DNA from: Brucella sp. 21LCYQ03
Lineage (GTDB): Bacteria > Pseudomonadota > Alphaproteobacteria > Rhizobiales > Rhizobiaceae
Direction of reading: 5' to 3'
DNA: 64,000 nucleotides
Assembly (NCBI RefSeq): GCF_023554105.1
Contig: NZ_JAMJWE010000018.1
Location: forward strand, 19,138-83,137
The position numbers were made by a program, and so were the translations under genes. The notes beneath the pieces are model-generated. The model worked only from the letters and a program-made list of their open reading frames with translations, did no database searches and was not told the origin of the DNA. This document shows positions 33,698-42,420 of the stretch, in pieces. How positions within the stretch are numbered: the first letter of the stretch is position 1; each line of letters starts with the position of its first letter.

Positions 33698-34978
33698 TCA
33701 ATGTATTGACTCCATTTCATGTCGGGCAGCAAGTCCGAATACCGAGCGGGCAAGATACAGTTCGCCGACGGCAGCGCGCGCTGTCATGGCGCGCAAATAT
33801 CCCCCCGGCGACTTCACTTGCCTCTCGTCAAACTTCTGCAGCGTGATTGCGATAGCAATCGCGGCGGCTTGTTCCCCCATTTGATCCACAGCGCGGCAGC
33901 GTGCATCTTCGGAAATTCCGGCCATGCGGCAAATTTGGGGTACAAGACGGACCAGTTCAGCCCAAGTGTGGGGGCGTGACATTCCATAGGTTGCCAATGC
34001 CGGTATTGCCCGTAACAACTCTTTCAATCCAACCAATGCCTGTGGCGAGCGGTTAGCTTGATTGACTGGGCGAGATTGCTGCCCCAGGCTTTTTTCCAAA
34101 GCCATCTTACCGGCATTGCCGGTCTTTAAAATATTGAGTTGTTCGGCTTTTGCCGAACGCATCTCCTCTTTACTATCTTCAAGGGAATAGGGGCTTGTAA
34201 TCTGTTTGTGCATGTCGTTTTCGGCATACGGGCATGTCGAATCTTCGTTTCTATCGGAAGACTGATGACGGCGAGGCAGCTGCATCACCCTCTCGACGAT
34301 CCATTCAATCAAGCTTGTCGCGCGTCGCAGAACAGCGCTTGATGCCTTGGTCGCAATGCCTACTGCTTCGAGAACACGCGCAAAGCGCTTCTCGATCATG
34401 GCGTGCAGCCGCACGGGCAGGTCCTCGACGCAGGCGAGCGCGTAACGCAGATTGCGAATGGCACCGCGATAGCGACGCAGGTTCGCATTGAGTGCGTTCT
34501 TTTCCGTCTTTGCCAGCCGGACCATTCCGTCAAGTTCCGCGAAGCGGGCAATCAAAACGCGTAGATCAATACCGCAAGCGTCGGCAATACTGCCGTCCGC
34601 ATTTCGCACCGGATAGCGCTTATAGTTGCCGCTGTCCTGCATGGTGATGACACCGGCGTCAAACAGCCGAGACAACATTCGGCTGACGCGGCCCTCGGAT
34701 CGGCCGACCTCGAAGGCAAGCGCCGCATTGGATTTGAACACGATCGGTCGTCCGCCTTTGTCATAGCTCTCGGCTGGAGCCGTATTGATCAGGGCCACAA
34801 GCAAGTGCGCCTCGGTGCCATTGATGAGGCCAACGCAAGGGAGTGATTGCGCAAGACCTATCAGCTGGCCGCGTGTCACAGTTCCGTTTTCAGCGGACTG
34901 AGCCAGCCGCCGAAACTCGGTTCGTTGTGGTGTCTGTTTGCGGCCAACCTGCCGCGTGGTTTGTAGGGTTTCCCCCAT
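33698..34978 (-). CDS. repC: RepC replication initiator (solo copy)
   Basis: A 426-residue initiator of repABC-class plasmids. Typical features: N-terminal RxxGRKQTPQRTEFRRLAQ-type start, a winged-helix region (VFKSNAALAFEVGRSEGRVSRMLSRLFDAGVI) with DSGNYKRYPVR, and a C-terminal SPGGYLRAMTARAAVGELYLARS. In this class oriV lies within repC. No repA or repB precedes it. Instead a ctRNA-like unit lies directly upstream, then 560 bases with no gene, then the tail of a second repC. It therefore resembles repC-only replicons. Confidence 0.9.
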   Translation of the reverse strand: MGETLQTTRQVGRKQTPQRTEFRRLAQSAENGTVTRGQLIGLAQSLPCVGLINGTEAHLLVALINTAPAESYDKGGRPIVFKSNAALAFEVGRSEGRVSRMLSRLFDAGVITMQDSGNYKRYPVRNADGSIADACGIDLRVLIARFAELDGMVRLAKTEKNALNANLRRYRGAIRNLRYALACVEDLPVRLHAMIEKRFARVLEAVGIATKASSAVLRRATSLIEWIVERVMQLPRRHQSSDRNEDSTCPYAENDMHKQITSPYSLEDSKEEMRSAKAEQLNILKTGNAGKMALEKSLGQQSRPVNQANRSPQALVGLKELLRAIPALATYGMSRPHTWAELVRLVPQICRMAGISEDARCRAVDQMGEQAAAIAIAITLQKFDERQVKSPGGYLRAMTARAAVGELYLARSVFGLAARHEMESIH

Positions 34979-35075
34979 CCTCCTCGTCTCCTTATTGAGG
35001 ACCAGGCAAAGCTTTCCCGTTCGCCGAAAAGCGTTTTTGTTTGACTTTGGAAGTTGGGAGTGCGATTTATGAAGG

Positions 35076-35131
35076 ACTGAATGTTTGTAATTTGCACCCC
35101 GCTTCCGGATTTTTTCGGGAGCGGTTTTTCT
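35076..35131 (+). ncRNA. Antisense ctRNA of solo repC leader
   Basis: A plus-strand unit opposite the repC leader. -35 TTGACT (35041-35046), 17-base spacer, GATTTA as -10 (35064-35069), then a GC hairpin at about 35098-35124 (CCGCTTCCG with CGGGAGCGG) and TTTTTCTTTT. Size ~55 nt and position match the counter-transcribed RNA that limits RepC synthesis in repABC plasmids. Confidence 0.7.
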
Positions 35132-35552
35132 TTTATAACCCGGTCAGATTTCTCCTTGAGATGGTTATGAATTGCATCGGGGACATGTTACCGAAATGGT
35201 TCCATCTCACAACCCTAATTGTGCGACGCCACATGAGCGAACTTGCTAAGTGAATGGAAGTATATTGATTTTATTGAGCTATTAAGCAGAGAACGGACGT
35301 TCTATATCTGATGAAGCCCTGAAGCCATAACAGAAATATTACCTTTTTGGTAATATGCACGGTCCGCGAAATGATCAATTTGTCGCTGCGCGATTCGAGC
35401 CTCCGGCAACCCTACAGCGCGATATGAAAGCGCGGGTGCCTCCGGCTAACTACGATCGCTACGCTCTCTCCGTCATTAAAAGGAGATGTAACGTGGAGAA
35501 ATTGGGGTTTCGGTTATTCGGCATGCGAAACATGGAATGTGATGTTGATTAC

Positions 35553-35657
35553 TTAAGTTTGCCATGTTGTTAGTACATTCACGGCAACAGCCCTAATCTG
35601 GCGTTCACGCAACAGCGTTTTCAACCGCTGCCAGTCGTCTTCTTTCAAACGCGTCAT
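35553..35657 (-). CDS. Possible 34-residue protein downstream of repABC
   Basis: A short frame, ATG at 35657, with a charged helical composition (MTRLKEDDWQRLKTLLRERQ). It has no clear SD and no known family. The rest of 35132-35691 shows no gene. Confidence 0.2.
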   Translation of the reverse strand: MTRLKEDDWQRLKTLLRERQIRAVAVNVLTTWQT

Positions 35658-35691
35658 GACCACCGCTACCCTCGATTTCAGCTTACAAATA

Positions 35692-36858
35692 TCATTGATA
35701 TGACCGACTTCTTAAGCTTCCAATCAGCATCTCCGAAACAGAAAAGCCCCCTGCCCTCGCCTTCCCTACTAGCGACCGCAAATACCCACCAGCACAAGCG
35801 ATTTCACTCGATTTCTGCAGGATGCCAGCAATCACAGCTGAAGCGCTCTCAATGCCCCAAATACAGACAGCATCGGTATAAGCAGCTTGCGAAATCCCAA
35901 GAAATCCAGAAACCAGCTTTGAAATATCCACGAGATTACGCCAATTTCTGATGCCGTCTGGTGAATAAGCATTGATATCGGGACAAGCTCTGAGAACGAG
36001 ATCAAGAGAAATGGTTTCAGCTTTCGATACGTTAGATTTCTTAACCACAGCTTCAGAAGCCGTCTCTTTCAAATCTGAAAATTCATCTTTTTCTTCTAAA
36101 AGAGATTCTGAAAGTGATTCTATATGCCGCTCAATATGAGCACCATTGCCGCTCATTTCTTTAACATTATCATTATTTTTCAGCGTGATAGCTAAATCCG
36201 ACAAAACGGTATCCAGATTAGCTTTAATCGCCTTTAATTCAGCCAAGGACGCACGCCGAGGAATAATGTTAACGATGTCTCTAAATTGCGAATAAAGGCT
36301 ATCAGAAGGATCTACAGCGGCATCTGTGAAGGTTCTAGTGATCTCTCTTGATGTGATCGAGATTTCATCACGCAAGCGCTTTACAGCACGCTGTTCATCC
36401 AGAATTCGATCTGCTGCTGATTTAATATCAGATGCATTATTGAAGAACGGTGTGAAGTCGAAACCATAAGCGACCTCGACCTCCCCTGCCTTGTCTTTGT
36501 GAGCATATCGTTTGCAGTTCGGGCTGTCTTTGCGTGTGATAATTCCTGAGGCGATCAATGATGACAGATGTCTACGCAGTGTAGATTCAGGCATCATATG
36601 TGCACGGATTGAAATCAGCTTGTTGGATGGAAAGACAACGAGCTTTGATTTCTGAGTGATCACGTCATCAGAAAGGAATGACAGCAGGGAATTTAAAACG
36701 GTCAGGCATCTGTCGTTCAGTCCGTACTCAGACTTCGCGATACATAGATGTCTGTATAACTCCCATTTCTTGATACCCTCACCTGATGGCTTAGATGTCG
36801 AGACGCGTTGGGTCATTCGACTGCGTAATGCAGACGTGGCTGTCTCCAGAATTTGCAT
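35692..36858 (-). CDS. repC: RepC replication initiator of repABC operon
   Basis: A 388-residue RepC with N-terminal KWELYRHLCIAKSEYGLNDR and a wHTH region (LISIRAHMMPESTLRRHLSSLIASGIITRKDSPNCKRYA). Its C-terminal end is EIACAGGYLRSLVGKARAGGFSVSEML. It is clearly diverged from the solo RepC and from lower-GC DNA. It follows repB with a 156-base leader that holds an antisense RNA unit, the standard organisation. oriV is expected inside the gene. Confidence 0.92.
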   Translation of the reverse strand: MQILETATSALRSRMTQRVSTSKPSGEGIKKWELYRHLCIAKSEYGLNDRCLTVLNSLLSFLSDDVITQKSKLVVFPSNKLISIRAHMMPESTLRRHLSSLIASGIITRKDSPNCKRYAHKDKAGEVEVAYGFDFTPFFNNASDIKSAADRILDEQRAVKRLRDEISITSREITRTFTDAAVDPSDSLYSQFRDIVNIIPRRASLAELKAIKANLDTVLSDLAITLKNNDNVKEMSGNGAHIERHIESLSESLLEEKDEFSDLKETASEAVVKKSNVSKAETISLDLVLRACPDINAYSPDGIRNWRNLVDISKLVSGFLGISQAAYTDAVCIWGIESASAVIAGILQKSSEIACAGGYLRSLVGKARAGGFSVSEMLIGSLRSRSYQ

Positions 36859-36954
36859 TTCAATTGCCCTCTAAATTTAGGCAAAAGAGTCCCGCACATC
36901 AAAAATGATGGTTCGATTCTTGACAAAGATTCCGAGAAGTGCGATTCGTAAATT

Positions 36955-37009
36955 GCTTAGAAATACTGAATGGCTCTCTCAGACGAAAGTTTGTGAGGGC
37001 TTTTCTTTT
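36955..37009 (+). ncRNA. Antisense ctRNA (incA type) between repB and repC
   Basis: Plus-strand unit: TTGACA (36920-36925), 17-base spacer, -10 region at 36943-36950, then hairpin 36973-37000 (GCTCTCTCA with TGTGAGGGC) followed by TTTTCTTTT. Predicted RNA ~55 nt. The bases just before the -10 (AGTGCGATT) are identical in the solo-repC unit. It would base-pair to the repC leader and set copy number and incompatibility. Confidence 0.75.
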
Positions 37010-37014
37010 GCGGC

Positions 37015-38016
37015 TTAGTCTCCAGCTTTGGTTTTTGACTGCTTGAATTTTTGAAACAAGTTATCGAGATTATCTGATAGCCAGCTTCCAAACGCTCCAG
37101 CACTTGTCTCTGTTAGTTCGATAGATGTCTTCTTCGGTTTCTGATTCATTAAAAAGCTAACCGAATTATCCGGGGATCTCCAGGTTTTTGCTGCACTCTC
37201 CAGTTTCTTCTTTCTTGGTGCTTTGACGTTCTCTTTAAGAGCTGTCAGCAGGAATGAGAATTTGTCGTCAGAAGCTTTAAATTCTGATGTCGAAATAATC
37301 TCTAATGCGACTGCAGAAGCTGCTGGATTTAGAACGGTCTTCTTCAGTTCTTCCCAACGATCACGCCCTACCCCTTTGGCGGCACCAAGAGCCTCTAGAA
37401 CTTGATCAGGCACGACTTCAGCTACTGACAGCATGCGTGAGAGAAGTGTGTCATCGATAGTGAGTGCTGCTTTAATGACATCCTTAGACATTCCGCTCTG
37501 CAGTAGCCTGCGAGCAAAGAGAGCCTTCTCAATGAAGGACAGGTCAGCACGAGCAGTGTTTTCTTGTCCCTGAGCGATAACATGTTCGATATCTTCAATT
37601 TGCTTAATGACAGCGCGAACTTTTAAACCAAGCTCACGAGCTACTTTTGCACGACGATGTCCGAACACAATCATGTAGCGTCCTGCGTCATCAGGATGCG
37701 GACGAACAAGGATTGGGGTAGATTGGCCTGATGCTTGGATCGCGTCACGAAGAGCAATATAGTCTTCGTCATCTTCTCCGATGCGATCAGCTACGAACGA
37801 GCCATCGAGCTCAGATGTATCGAGCGATACAACTGTTTCTCCGTCGAGCATCTTCAAAGAAGTTTCCGCTAGGTCATCCAAGGACTGAATCATCGATCTC
37901 GATGCACCACGCTTAGTGTAAGACGCACGAGCTTCAGAATTAGAAATTGCCGCATCTTCGCTGTTTTCTGCATTCAAAGCAGCTGTAACGCTCGATAGAA
38001 GATTTTTTCTAGCCAT
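37015..38016 (-). CDS. repB: RepB, ParB-type partition protein
   Basis: A 333-residue centromere-binding protein: N-terminal RepA-contact region, ParB/Srx nuclease-like domain with QSTPILVRPH and IVFGHRRAKVARELG, then an HTH (FIEKALFARRLLQSGMSKDVIKAALTIDDTLLSRML). It follows repA by 73 bases; an 18-base repeat element lies in that gap. Confidence 0.92.
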   Translation of the reverse strand: MARKNLLSSVTAALNAENSEDAAISNSEARASYTKRGASRSMIQSLDDLAETSLKMLDGETVVSLDTSELDGSFVADRIGEDDEDYIALRDAIQASGQSTPILVRPHPDDAGRYMIVFGHRRAKVARELGLKVRAVIKQIEDIEHVIAQGQENTARADLSFIEKALFARRLLQSGMSKDVIKAALTIDDTLLSRMLSVAEVVPDQVLEALGAAKGVGRDRWEELKKTVLNPAASAVALEIISTSEFKASDDKFSFLLTALKENVKAPRKKKLESAAKTWRSPDNSVSFLMNQKPKKTSIELTETSAGAFGSWLSDNLDNLFQKFKQSKTKAGD

Positions 38017-38070
38017 TTCATACTCCGAAAGATAATATCATCTTACTGAATTCATTTAGTTTTTTAAGCC

Positions 38071-38088
38071 TTTGCACGGCTGTCAAAA
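38071..38088. repeat. 18-bp repeat copy 1 (repA-repB gap), candidate parS
   Basis: TTTGCACGGCTGTCAAAA, immediately after the repA stop. An exact second copy lies upstream of repA at 39452-39469. Outer bases TTTG/CAAA are palindromic. Repeats in these two places suit a RepB centromere or RepA operator. Confidence 0.55.
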
Positions 38089-38089
38089 A

Positions 38090-39295
38090 CTATTTTCTGC
38101 TCCACGCTGCATGCACAAGAGCGACGATTTCCGAATTCACTGCGTTTAAGCTCTCAATTGCTCGTTCATATGTTGACCGCGTGAACTGAGATTTTTCGAC
38201 TTCGTATAGTGTCTGCTTCGTAATACCCGCATCTGATATTGCAGTTGATTTCAACATCTGGTTTTGAAGCATTCGTCTATTGAAAAGTGCTTGCAAGAAA
38301 CCAACCATTTGAGCCTGTGGCTGATCTGTAGGTTCATATCGGGTGATCAGGTATCGGAACCATTTCAAGCGCACTGTTGCGCCAGCTGATTTAATGGATT
38401 CAAGAATACCGCCAAGCATCAGCAGAAACTGGCTCATAGACAAGACATCAAGCATCTGGGGATGAACAGTGATCAAGACCGCAGTTGAAGCGGTCAGCGA
38501 AGTCAGCGTGAGATAGCCTAGCTGAGGAGGGCAATCGATCACGACAACATCATATCTGTCATCGACTTCTTTGAGGGCATTTGAGATACGTGTGAAGAAC
38601 AGACGGCCTTCTGGTGAATTCTTGTTAGAAGCCGCCAAAGGAGTTTCGTATTCGTATTCCTGAAGTTCAAGATTTGCAGGAACGATATCCAAACCAGGAA
38701 AGTTGGTTGGACGGATGAGTTCTTTGATCGACTTCCGTTCCTCGTCGTAACGCAGAGCTTCATACAGTGAAGGGTTGCGGTCGAGTTCAGGCTGAATACC
38801 GTGCAGTGAGGTGAGGGAGGCCTGCGGATCGAGATCGATAGCCAGCACGCGATGTCCAGTAAGAGCAAGATACTGAGCTAAATGTGCAGCAGTTGTTGTC
38901 TTTCCAGAGCCGCCTTTAAAATTGACGACAGAGATAACCTGAAGTTCTTCAGAACCGCGACGATGCGGAACATAGCGTTTGAAGTCTGATCGACCGTTTT
39001 TGTCGAGATATTCACGAAGCTCTAGCATCTGTTCTGCTGTGTATGAGCGACGACCGGATGACGTAACTTGCGGATTTGGGCCTTTTCCATCAAGATGAAG
39101 TTTCTTGATGTGGTTTTGCGTTACGCCGATGAAATCAGCTACTTCAACCGAAGAGAACTGTCGCAACGTCTTCATTGCGTTCGGCGGAAACTGTTCAATG
39201 CGTAGCATGTTGAGTTTATCAGAGATAAGCTCGCCGTTATCGAGGATTTCTTGGCCGAAATCTAAGTCTGTATTGATGCCAGTATCAATTTTCAT
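38090..39295 (-). CDS. repA: RepA, ParA-type partition ATPase and operon repressor
   Basis: A 401-residue protein. N-terminal HTH region (SSVEVADFIGVTQNHIKKLHLDGKGPNP, residues 48-75) fits autorepression. Deviant Walker A KGGSGKTTT is at ~127-135, and VLAIDLDPQASL and VVVIDCPPQLGYL follow. It is the first gene of the repABC operon. Upstream DNA is AT-rich. Confidence 0.93.
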   Translation of the reverse strand: MKIDTGINTDLDFGQEILDNGELISDKLNMLRIEQFPPNAMKTLRQFSSVEVADFIGVTQNHIKKLHLDGKGPNPQVTSSGRRSYTAEQMLELREYLDKNGRSDFKRYVPHRRGSEELQVISVVNFKGGSGKTTTAAHLAQYLALTGHRVLAIDLDPQASLTSLHGIQPELDRNPSLYEALRYDEERKSIKELIRPTNFPGLDIVPANLELQEYEYETPLAASNKNSPEGRLFFTRISNALKEVDDRYDVVVIDCPPQLGYLTLTSLTASTAVLITVHPQMLDVLSMSQFLLMLGGILESIKSAGATVRLKWFRYLITRYEPTDQPQAQMVGFLQALFNRRMLQNQMLKSTAISDAGITKQTLYEVEKSQFTRSTYERAIESLNAVNSEIVALVHAAWSRK

Positions 39296-39451
39296 TTTCA
39301 GGAAATCCAGAATAACGCTTTTCTGAGCGGATGCTCTCTATAAGCGTTAGTATCCCCGATTCCTGTTTAGCTGCAAGAAGTTTTTAGTTAATGAAAAGTT
39401 AACGCGATTCTGTATGAGTTATCTTGTTGTTTTATAAAGGTTAAATCGGGA

Positions 39452-39469
39452 TTTGCACGGCTGTCAAAA
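39452..39469. repeat. 18-bp repeat copy 2 upstream of repA
   Basis: Same 18 bases and orientation as copy 1, about 156 bases before the repA start, in AT-rich DNA where the repABC promoter should lie. Confidence 0.55.
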
Positions 39470-39499
39470 TTTTAGGTAATTAAGAGGGAGTAGGGTTAG

Positions 39500-39853
39500 T
39501 TAAAAAAGAGGGTATAGCTCTCTACTGACTGAAGAGCTTGATGCTCCATGCCATCCGAGTGGCTGTCCTATAACAAATCCAAAGATCACAGATTGAATGA
39601 CCGCTATAGTGCATGCGATCACAGAGATAGCGAAATGACGGTAGCCAGATAACGGCTGATTATCCTCGAATTCGGGCTTGATTGAATCCATCAATTCTTC
39701 TGGCGTGATGTTAAACAACACAATAGAAGCGTCTTTTTTGCAGGCATCAACCCCTTCAGCTAACGTCTCATCAGTTCCACGCTCGATCTCTTCAACGTCT
39801 TTGAATGACTTGATAATACTCCAGAACACGTCAGCCGTGTGAACTGAAAACAT
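39500..39853 (-). CDS. Hypothetical membrane protein
   Basis: A 117-residue protein with an acidic N-terminal half (SFKDVEEIERGTDETLAEG) and one membrane helix (FAISVIACTIAVIQSVIFGFVIG). Base composition resembles the neighbouring repABC genes, so it probably came with that replicon. No family recognised. Confidence 0.5.
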   Translation of the reverse strand: MFSVHTADVFWSIIKSFKDVEEIERGTDETLAEGVDACKKDASIVLFNITPEELMDSIKPEFEDNQPLSGYRHFAISVIACTIAVIQSVIFGFVIGQPLGWHGASSSSVSRELYPLF

Positions 39854-40325
39854 GATCTTCTGTGTGATTTTTATGCTGCCCTCATACTCATGCCTTGAGA
39901 AGACATGTACACGATTGAAGCTGATCTCGTGATCAAATCCAGCTTTTGAGTAATCAAGATTTTTTTAAAGTACCTTGGTTTCTGACTATAAACTACATTG
40001 AAATTTGCTTCTTAAAATTGGTTTGTCTAAAATCCATATAACTACCGAACAGCGTCATAAGAGCCGTCTCGACACCTCTAGTTTCTGAAAATGGGCGAAC
40101 AGGTTCTTTTAACCCGCCATCTTCAGGTGAAGGGGGTAAGCGAGTAGAGCGCCAGTGAATATGAAATTCTTAGTATTTTTCATGAGTATCTCCTTTTAAA
40201 AATGCTGAGAGATACTGTGTGAGTTCTTTTAATGAATGACACAAATTGATCGAATTTGCCGACAGAAACTACTTGGGCATTGATTTCAATGATTTAAAAA
40301 GAATGAAGGGGGCAGGGAGGACAAA
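39854..40325. other. AT-rich gene-free region
   Basis: About 470 bases, AT-rich, without a convincing gene or repeat beyond short homopolymer runs. Confidence 0.5.
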
Positions 40326-40351
40326 AAAGCTTCTGATTTTTCAGAAGCTTT
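40326..40351 (-). terminator. Rho-independent terminator
   Basis: Perfect 11-bp stem (AAAGCTTCTGA / TCAGAAGCTTT) with a 4-base loop. Read on the minus strand it is followed by TTTTTT, 26 bases after the stop of the small secreted-protein gene. Confidence 0.85.
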
Positions 40352-40377
40352 GATGTCTTATATGAAACGGCTTTCAG

Positions 40378-40695
40378 TTATTTATCGAAGAAGCCGCTGA
40401 GCTCGACTGCTTTAGCCTTCTTGTCGTAAACACAGACAACTTGCTGCGGATCTTTGTTGTCTTTCTCGAAACCATTGATGATCGCGATCCCGTAACTTTC
40501 GGAGCCGTATGGATCGATTTTGATTTCATCGATTTTCATCATATCGGTCGAGGCTTCAGTGCATGCCTGCTCGACATCGTGTCTAAAATCGTCCCATGCA
40601 TCGTCACTGGATGCATTAGCGTACGGCATTGATAGCGCGAGAAATGCGGTTGCGGCTGTAGCAATATAAGTTTTCTTGGATGTGAAGTCATGCAT
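40378..40695 (-). CDS. Small secreted/periplasmic protein
   Basis: A 105-residue protein with signal peptide ending ANA (YIATAATAFLALSMPYANA) and a ~75-residue acidic mature part with two cysteines (EQACTEAS, VVCVYD). It ends at a strong terminator, supporting a real monocistronic gene. Function unknown. Confidence 0.6.
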   Translation of the reverse strand: MHDFTSKKTYIATAATAFLALSMPYANASSDDAWDDFRHDVEQACTEASTDMMKIDEIKIDPYGSESYGIAIINGFEKDNKDPQQVVCVYDKKAKAVELSGFFDK

Positions 40696-40963
40696 CAGGC
40701 GTTCCTATTAATTCAAACCGTCTGAACATAAGAAATAACGTCTGAGAAATTATGTCAATTATTTCAATGGGCTAATTTTCTAGAGGGCAGGGGAGAGGAG
40801 AGTAGAGGAGCCGAAACTCCCCTTGTTTTGAAGTCAGTTCAATTCGCGATGCTTGTAGAGTCTGCCAAGCAGGTCGCTCTGTCTGTCTTCCACGGCTTTC
40901 TGGTGTCCATTCATTGATTTCACGAAGATTGTTGATCAATCCAAAAGATGAAGTCGTGTTACC

Positions 40964-41087
40964 GTGGACTTATATCTGAAGGTGCGTCTGGCTGTTTCGG
41001 AAGGCATGACGAAACGGCAGGCAGCAAAGCATTTTAACATTTGCGCGATACGTCGCCAAGATAGTTTCATGTGGTGTATCGAGCGCG
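40964..41087 (+). pseudogene. N-terminal scrap of an IS21-type transposase (IstA)
   Basis: The frame reads DLYLKVRLAVSEGMTKRQAAKHFNI, the typical HTH opening of many IstA proteins. A one-base shift then reads RYVAKIVS, after which similarity ends near the 3' end of the Abi_2 gene. It differs from the complete IS21-type element at 60 kb. It shows that the Abi_2 gene arrived next to, or was cut off by, an IS. Confidence 0.65.
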
Positions 41088-42035
41088 TTATTCAGGATCT
41101 TTCTGTAGGGCTGACAAAGCTCTCAGTTGCGATCCGACCTGCCAAAAAGGCAACTCTCGCCACTTTGACGGAAACCCCATTTCTAACGGATCTGCAAGTG
41201 GACATGTATCGATTAATGACACCAAATTATGGCGCCACTCTGAATCAGGCGCTATGACTTTTAACAGATATCCAAGAGCTACCAGCGAATTATAGATCCG
41301 TCGTTTTTCTTGTAGGTTCATCGCGAGTTTCACACTTGTCGGTGAGTTTGGCACTGACATCGTAACCGTAAATTGCTTGTTCCAAAGTCTGCCATGATGC
41401 GCGCAAATATTACGCACATATGCCAGATGATGAATTACTGATACCAAAACCTTTTCATCTAATCCGTAATTTCTGGCAATTGCCTGCCGGTCAGCGCGAT
41501 GCTTCAGATTACCGTACCACTTTGAAAGTTGTCCCAGTGATAGAATTTCAGCCGTCATCCAAACAGGCGGTTGCAAAGGGTCAGTATATTTTGCTTCGTA
41601 ATGAATGATAAACGTATCTTTGGACTTCGCGATCTCCTCCAGGAGTGATGAAAACGAGCGGGCGTAATAATCAGCTCTTCCATACAGCGTAGGATCAAGG
41701 TAGCCGTGCGGCCCATATTTCATCGCCAAATGGTGTGACCACGCACCGCGTAGAGCAACCTCGATCCGCTCAACAGCATCCATAACGAGCAAGCGCAATT
41801 GTCTGTCGAAGATATAGAGTGACAAAACATTTTCAAACGAAGTGCCAGTTACAAAAGCATGATCATCGCCGTTGTTTGTCGGCAGTTCGAATGGAAGCCA
41901 GTAGGCCCGTAAACGATAATAACTAACGTGCCTGAGATAATGACGAGCTTTCGCCTCGTCAGTTATCACCATACCACGTTGACGCAGACGGCCAATTTGA
42001 TCAGTTATAGACAAAGAGGGTTTTGTAAACTTCAA
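41088..42035 (-). CDS. Abi_2 family abortive-infection protein (AbiD/AbiF type)
   Basis: A 315-residue protein with the Abi_2 landmarks: ITDQIGRLRQRGMVI at the start, YLRHVSYYRLRAYWLPF, LYIFDRQLRLLVMDAVERIEVALR, and LAYVRNICAHHGRLWN, whose R208-x4-H213 is a HEPN-type RNase motif. A growth-arresting RNase role on phage infection is likely. The start is a TTG with no good SD, suggesting low or controlled translation. A candidate structured RNA ends about 15 bases upstream. No protein antitoxin is adjacent. Confidence 0.85.
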   Translation of the reverse strand: MKFTKPSLSITDQIGRLRQRGMVITDEAKARHYLRHVSYYRLRAYWLPFELPTNNGDDHAFVTGTSFENVLSLYIFDRQLRLLVMDAVERIEVALRGAWSHHLAMKYGPHGYLDPTLYGRADYYARSFSSLLEEIAKSKDTFIIHYEAKYTDPLQPPVWMTAEILSLGQLSKWYGNLKHRADRQAIARNYGLDEKVLVSVIHHLAYVRNICAHHGRLWNKQFTVTMSVPNSPTSVKLAMNLQEKRRIYNSLVALGYLLKVIAPDSEWRHNLVSLIDTCPLADPLEMGFPSKWRELPFWQVGSQLRALSALQKDPE

Positions 42036-42049
42036 AACGGTGAGCCCAG

Positions 42050-42117
42050 ATAAAAAGAAACCCGCCTGGGTGCGCAGTACAAAGCCAAAGCTTTGCCCGA
42101 GGCGTGGCGGGTCTTGT
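42050..42117 (-). ncRNA. Candidate structured small RNA upstream of Abi_2
   Basis: Read on the minus strand, a promoter-like TTGTAA (42153-42148) and TATAGT (42128-42123) precede a ~68-nt unit. ACCCGCC (42112-42106) pairs with GGCGGGT (42066-42060), followed by a U-rich tract. Inside, CAAAGC/GCTTTG forms a perfect 6-bp hairpin, and CGC/GCG with GGG/CCC could cross to form a pseudoknot. It could be an RNA antitoxin or leader attenuator of the Abi_2 gene, or simply a terminator. 42118-42420 has no supported gene. Confidence 0.5.
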
Positions 42118-42420
42118 TGGTTACTATATGGCGGCTTTTTTCTAAGCTTACAATAGGTAAATAGCAGTTTCGAGGAATAACGAGAGCGAAGGCGCTTTTT
42201 AAATTGATCGATGTGGGGGCCGTGCTAAGACAATCATAATTGAACGGCTTTCGTAAGCCAGTCGGGCTTATTTGGAGCATACCTATTTGTGCGGGGGTCT
42301 TTGAAAAGTTCGGTAACGAGACGATCGGGTATTTGAATTGCATGTTTACACGACACACAACTTTCATTGGAAATCATACTTAGTAAAAAATGCGACAATC
42401 CCATGGCGACTTGATCTACT

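Noticed and set aside
35355..35573. 72-codon plus-strand frame between the two repC genes
   Set aside because: No SD, no family similarity, and low-complexity surroundings; possibly rearranged DNA.
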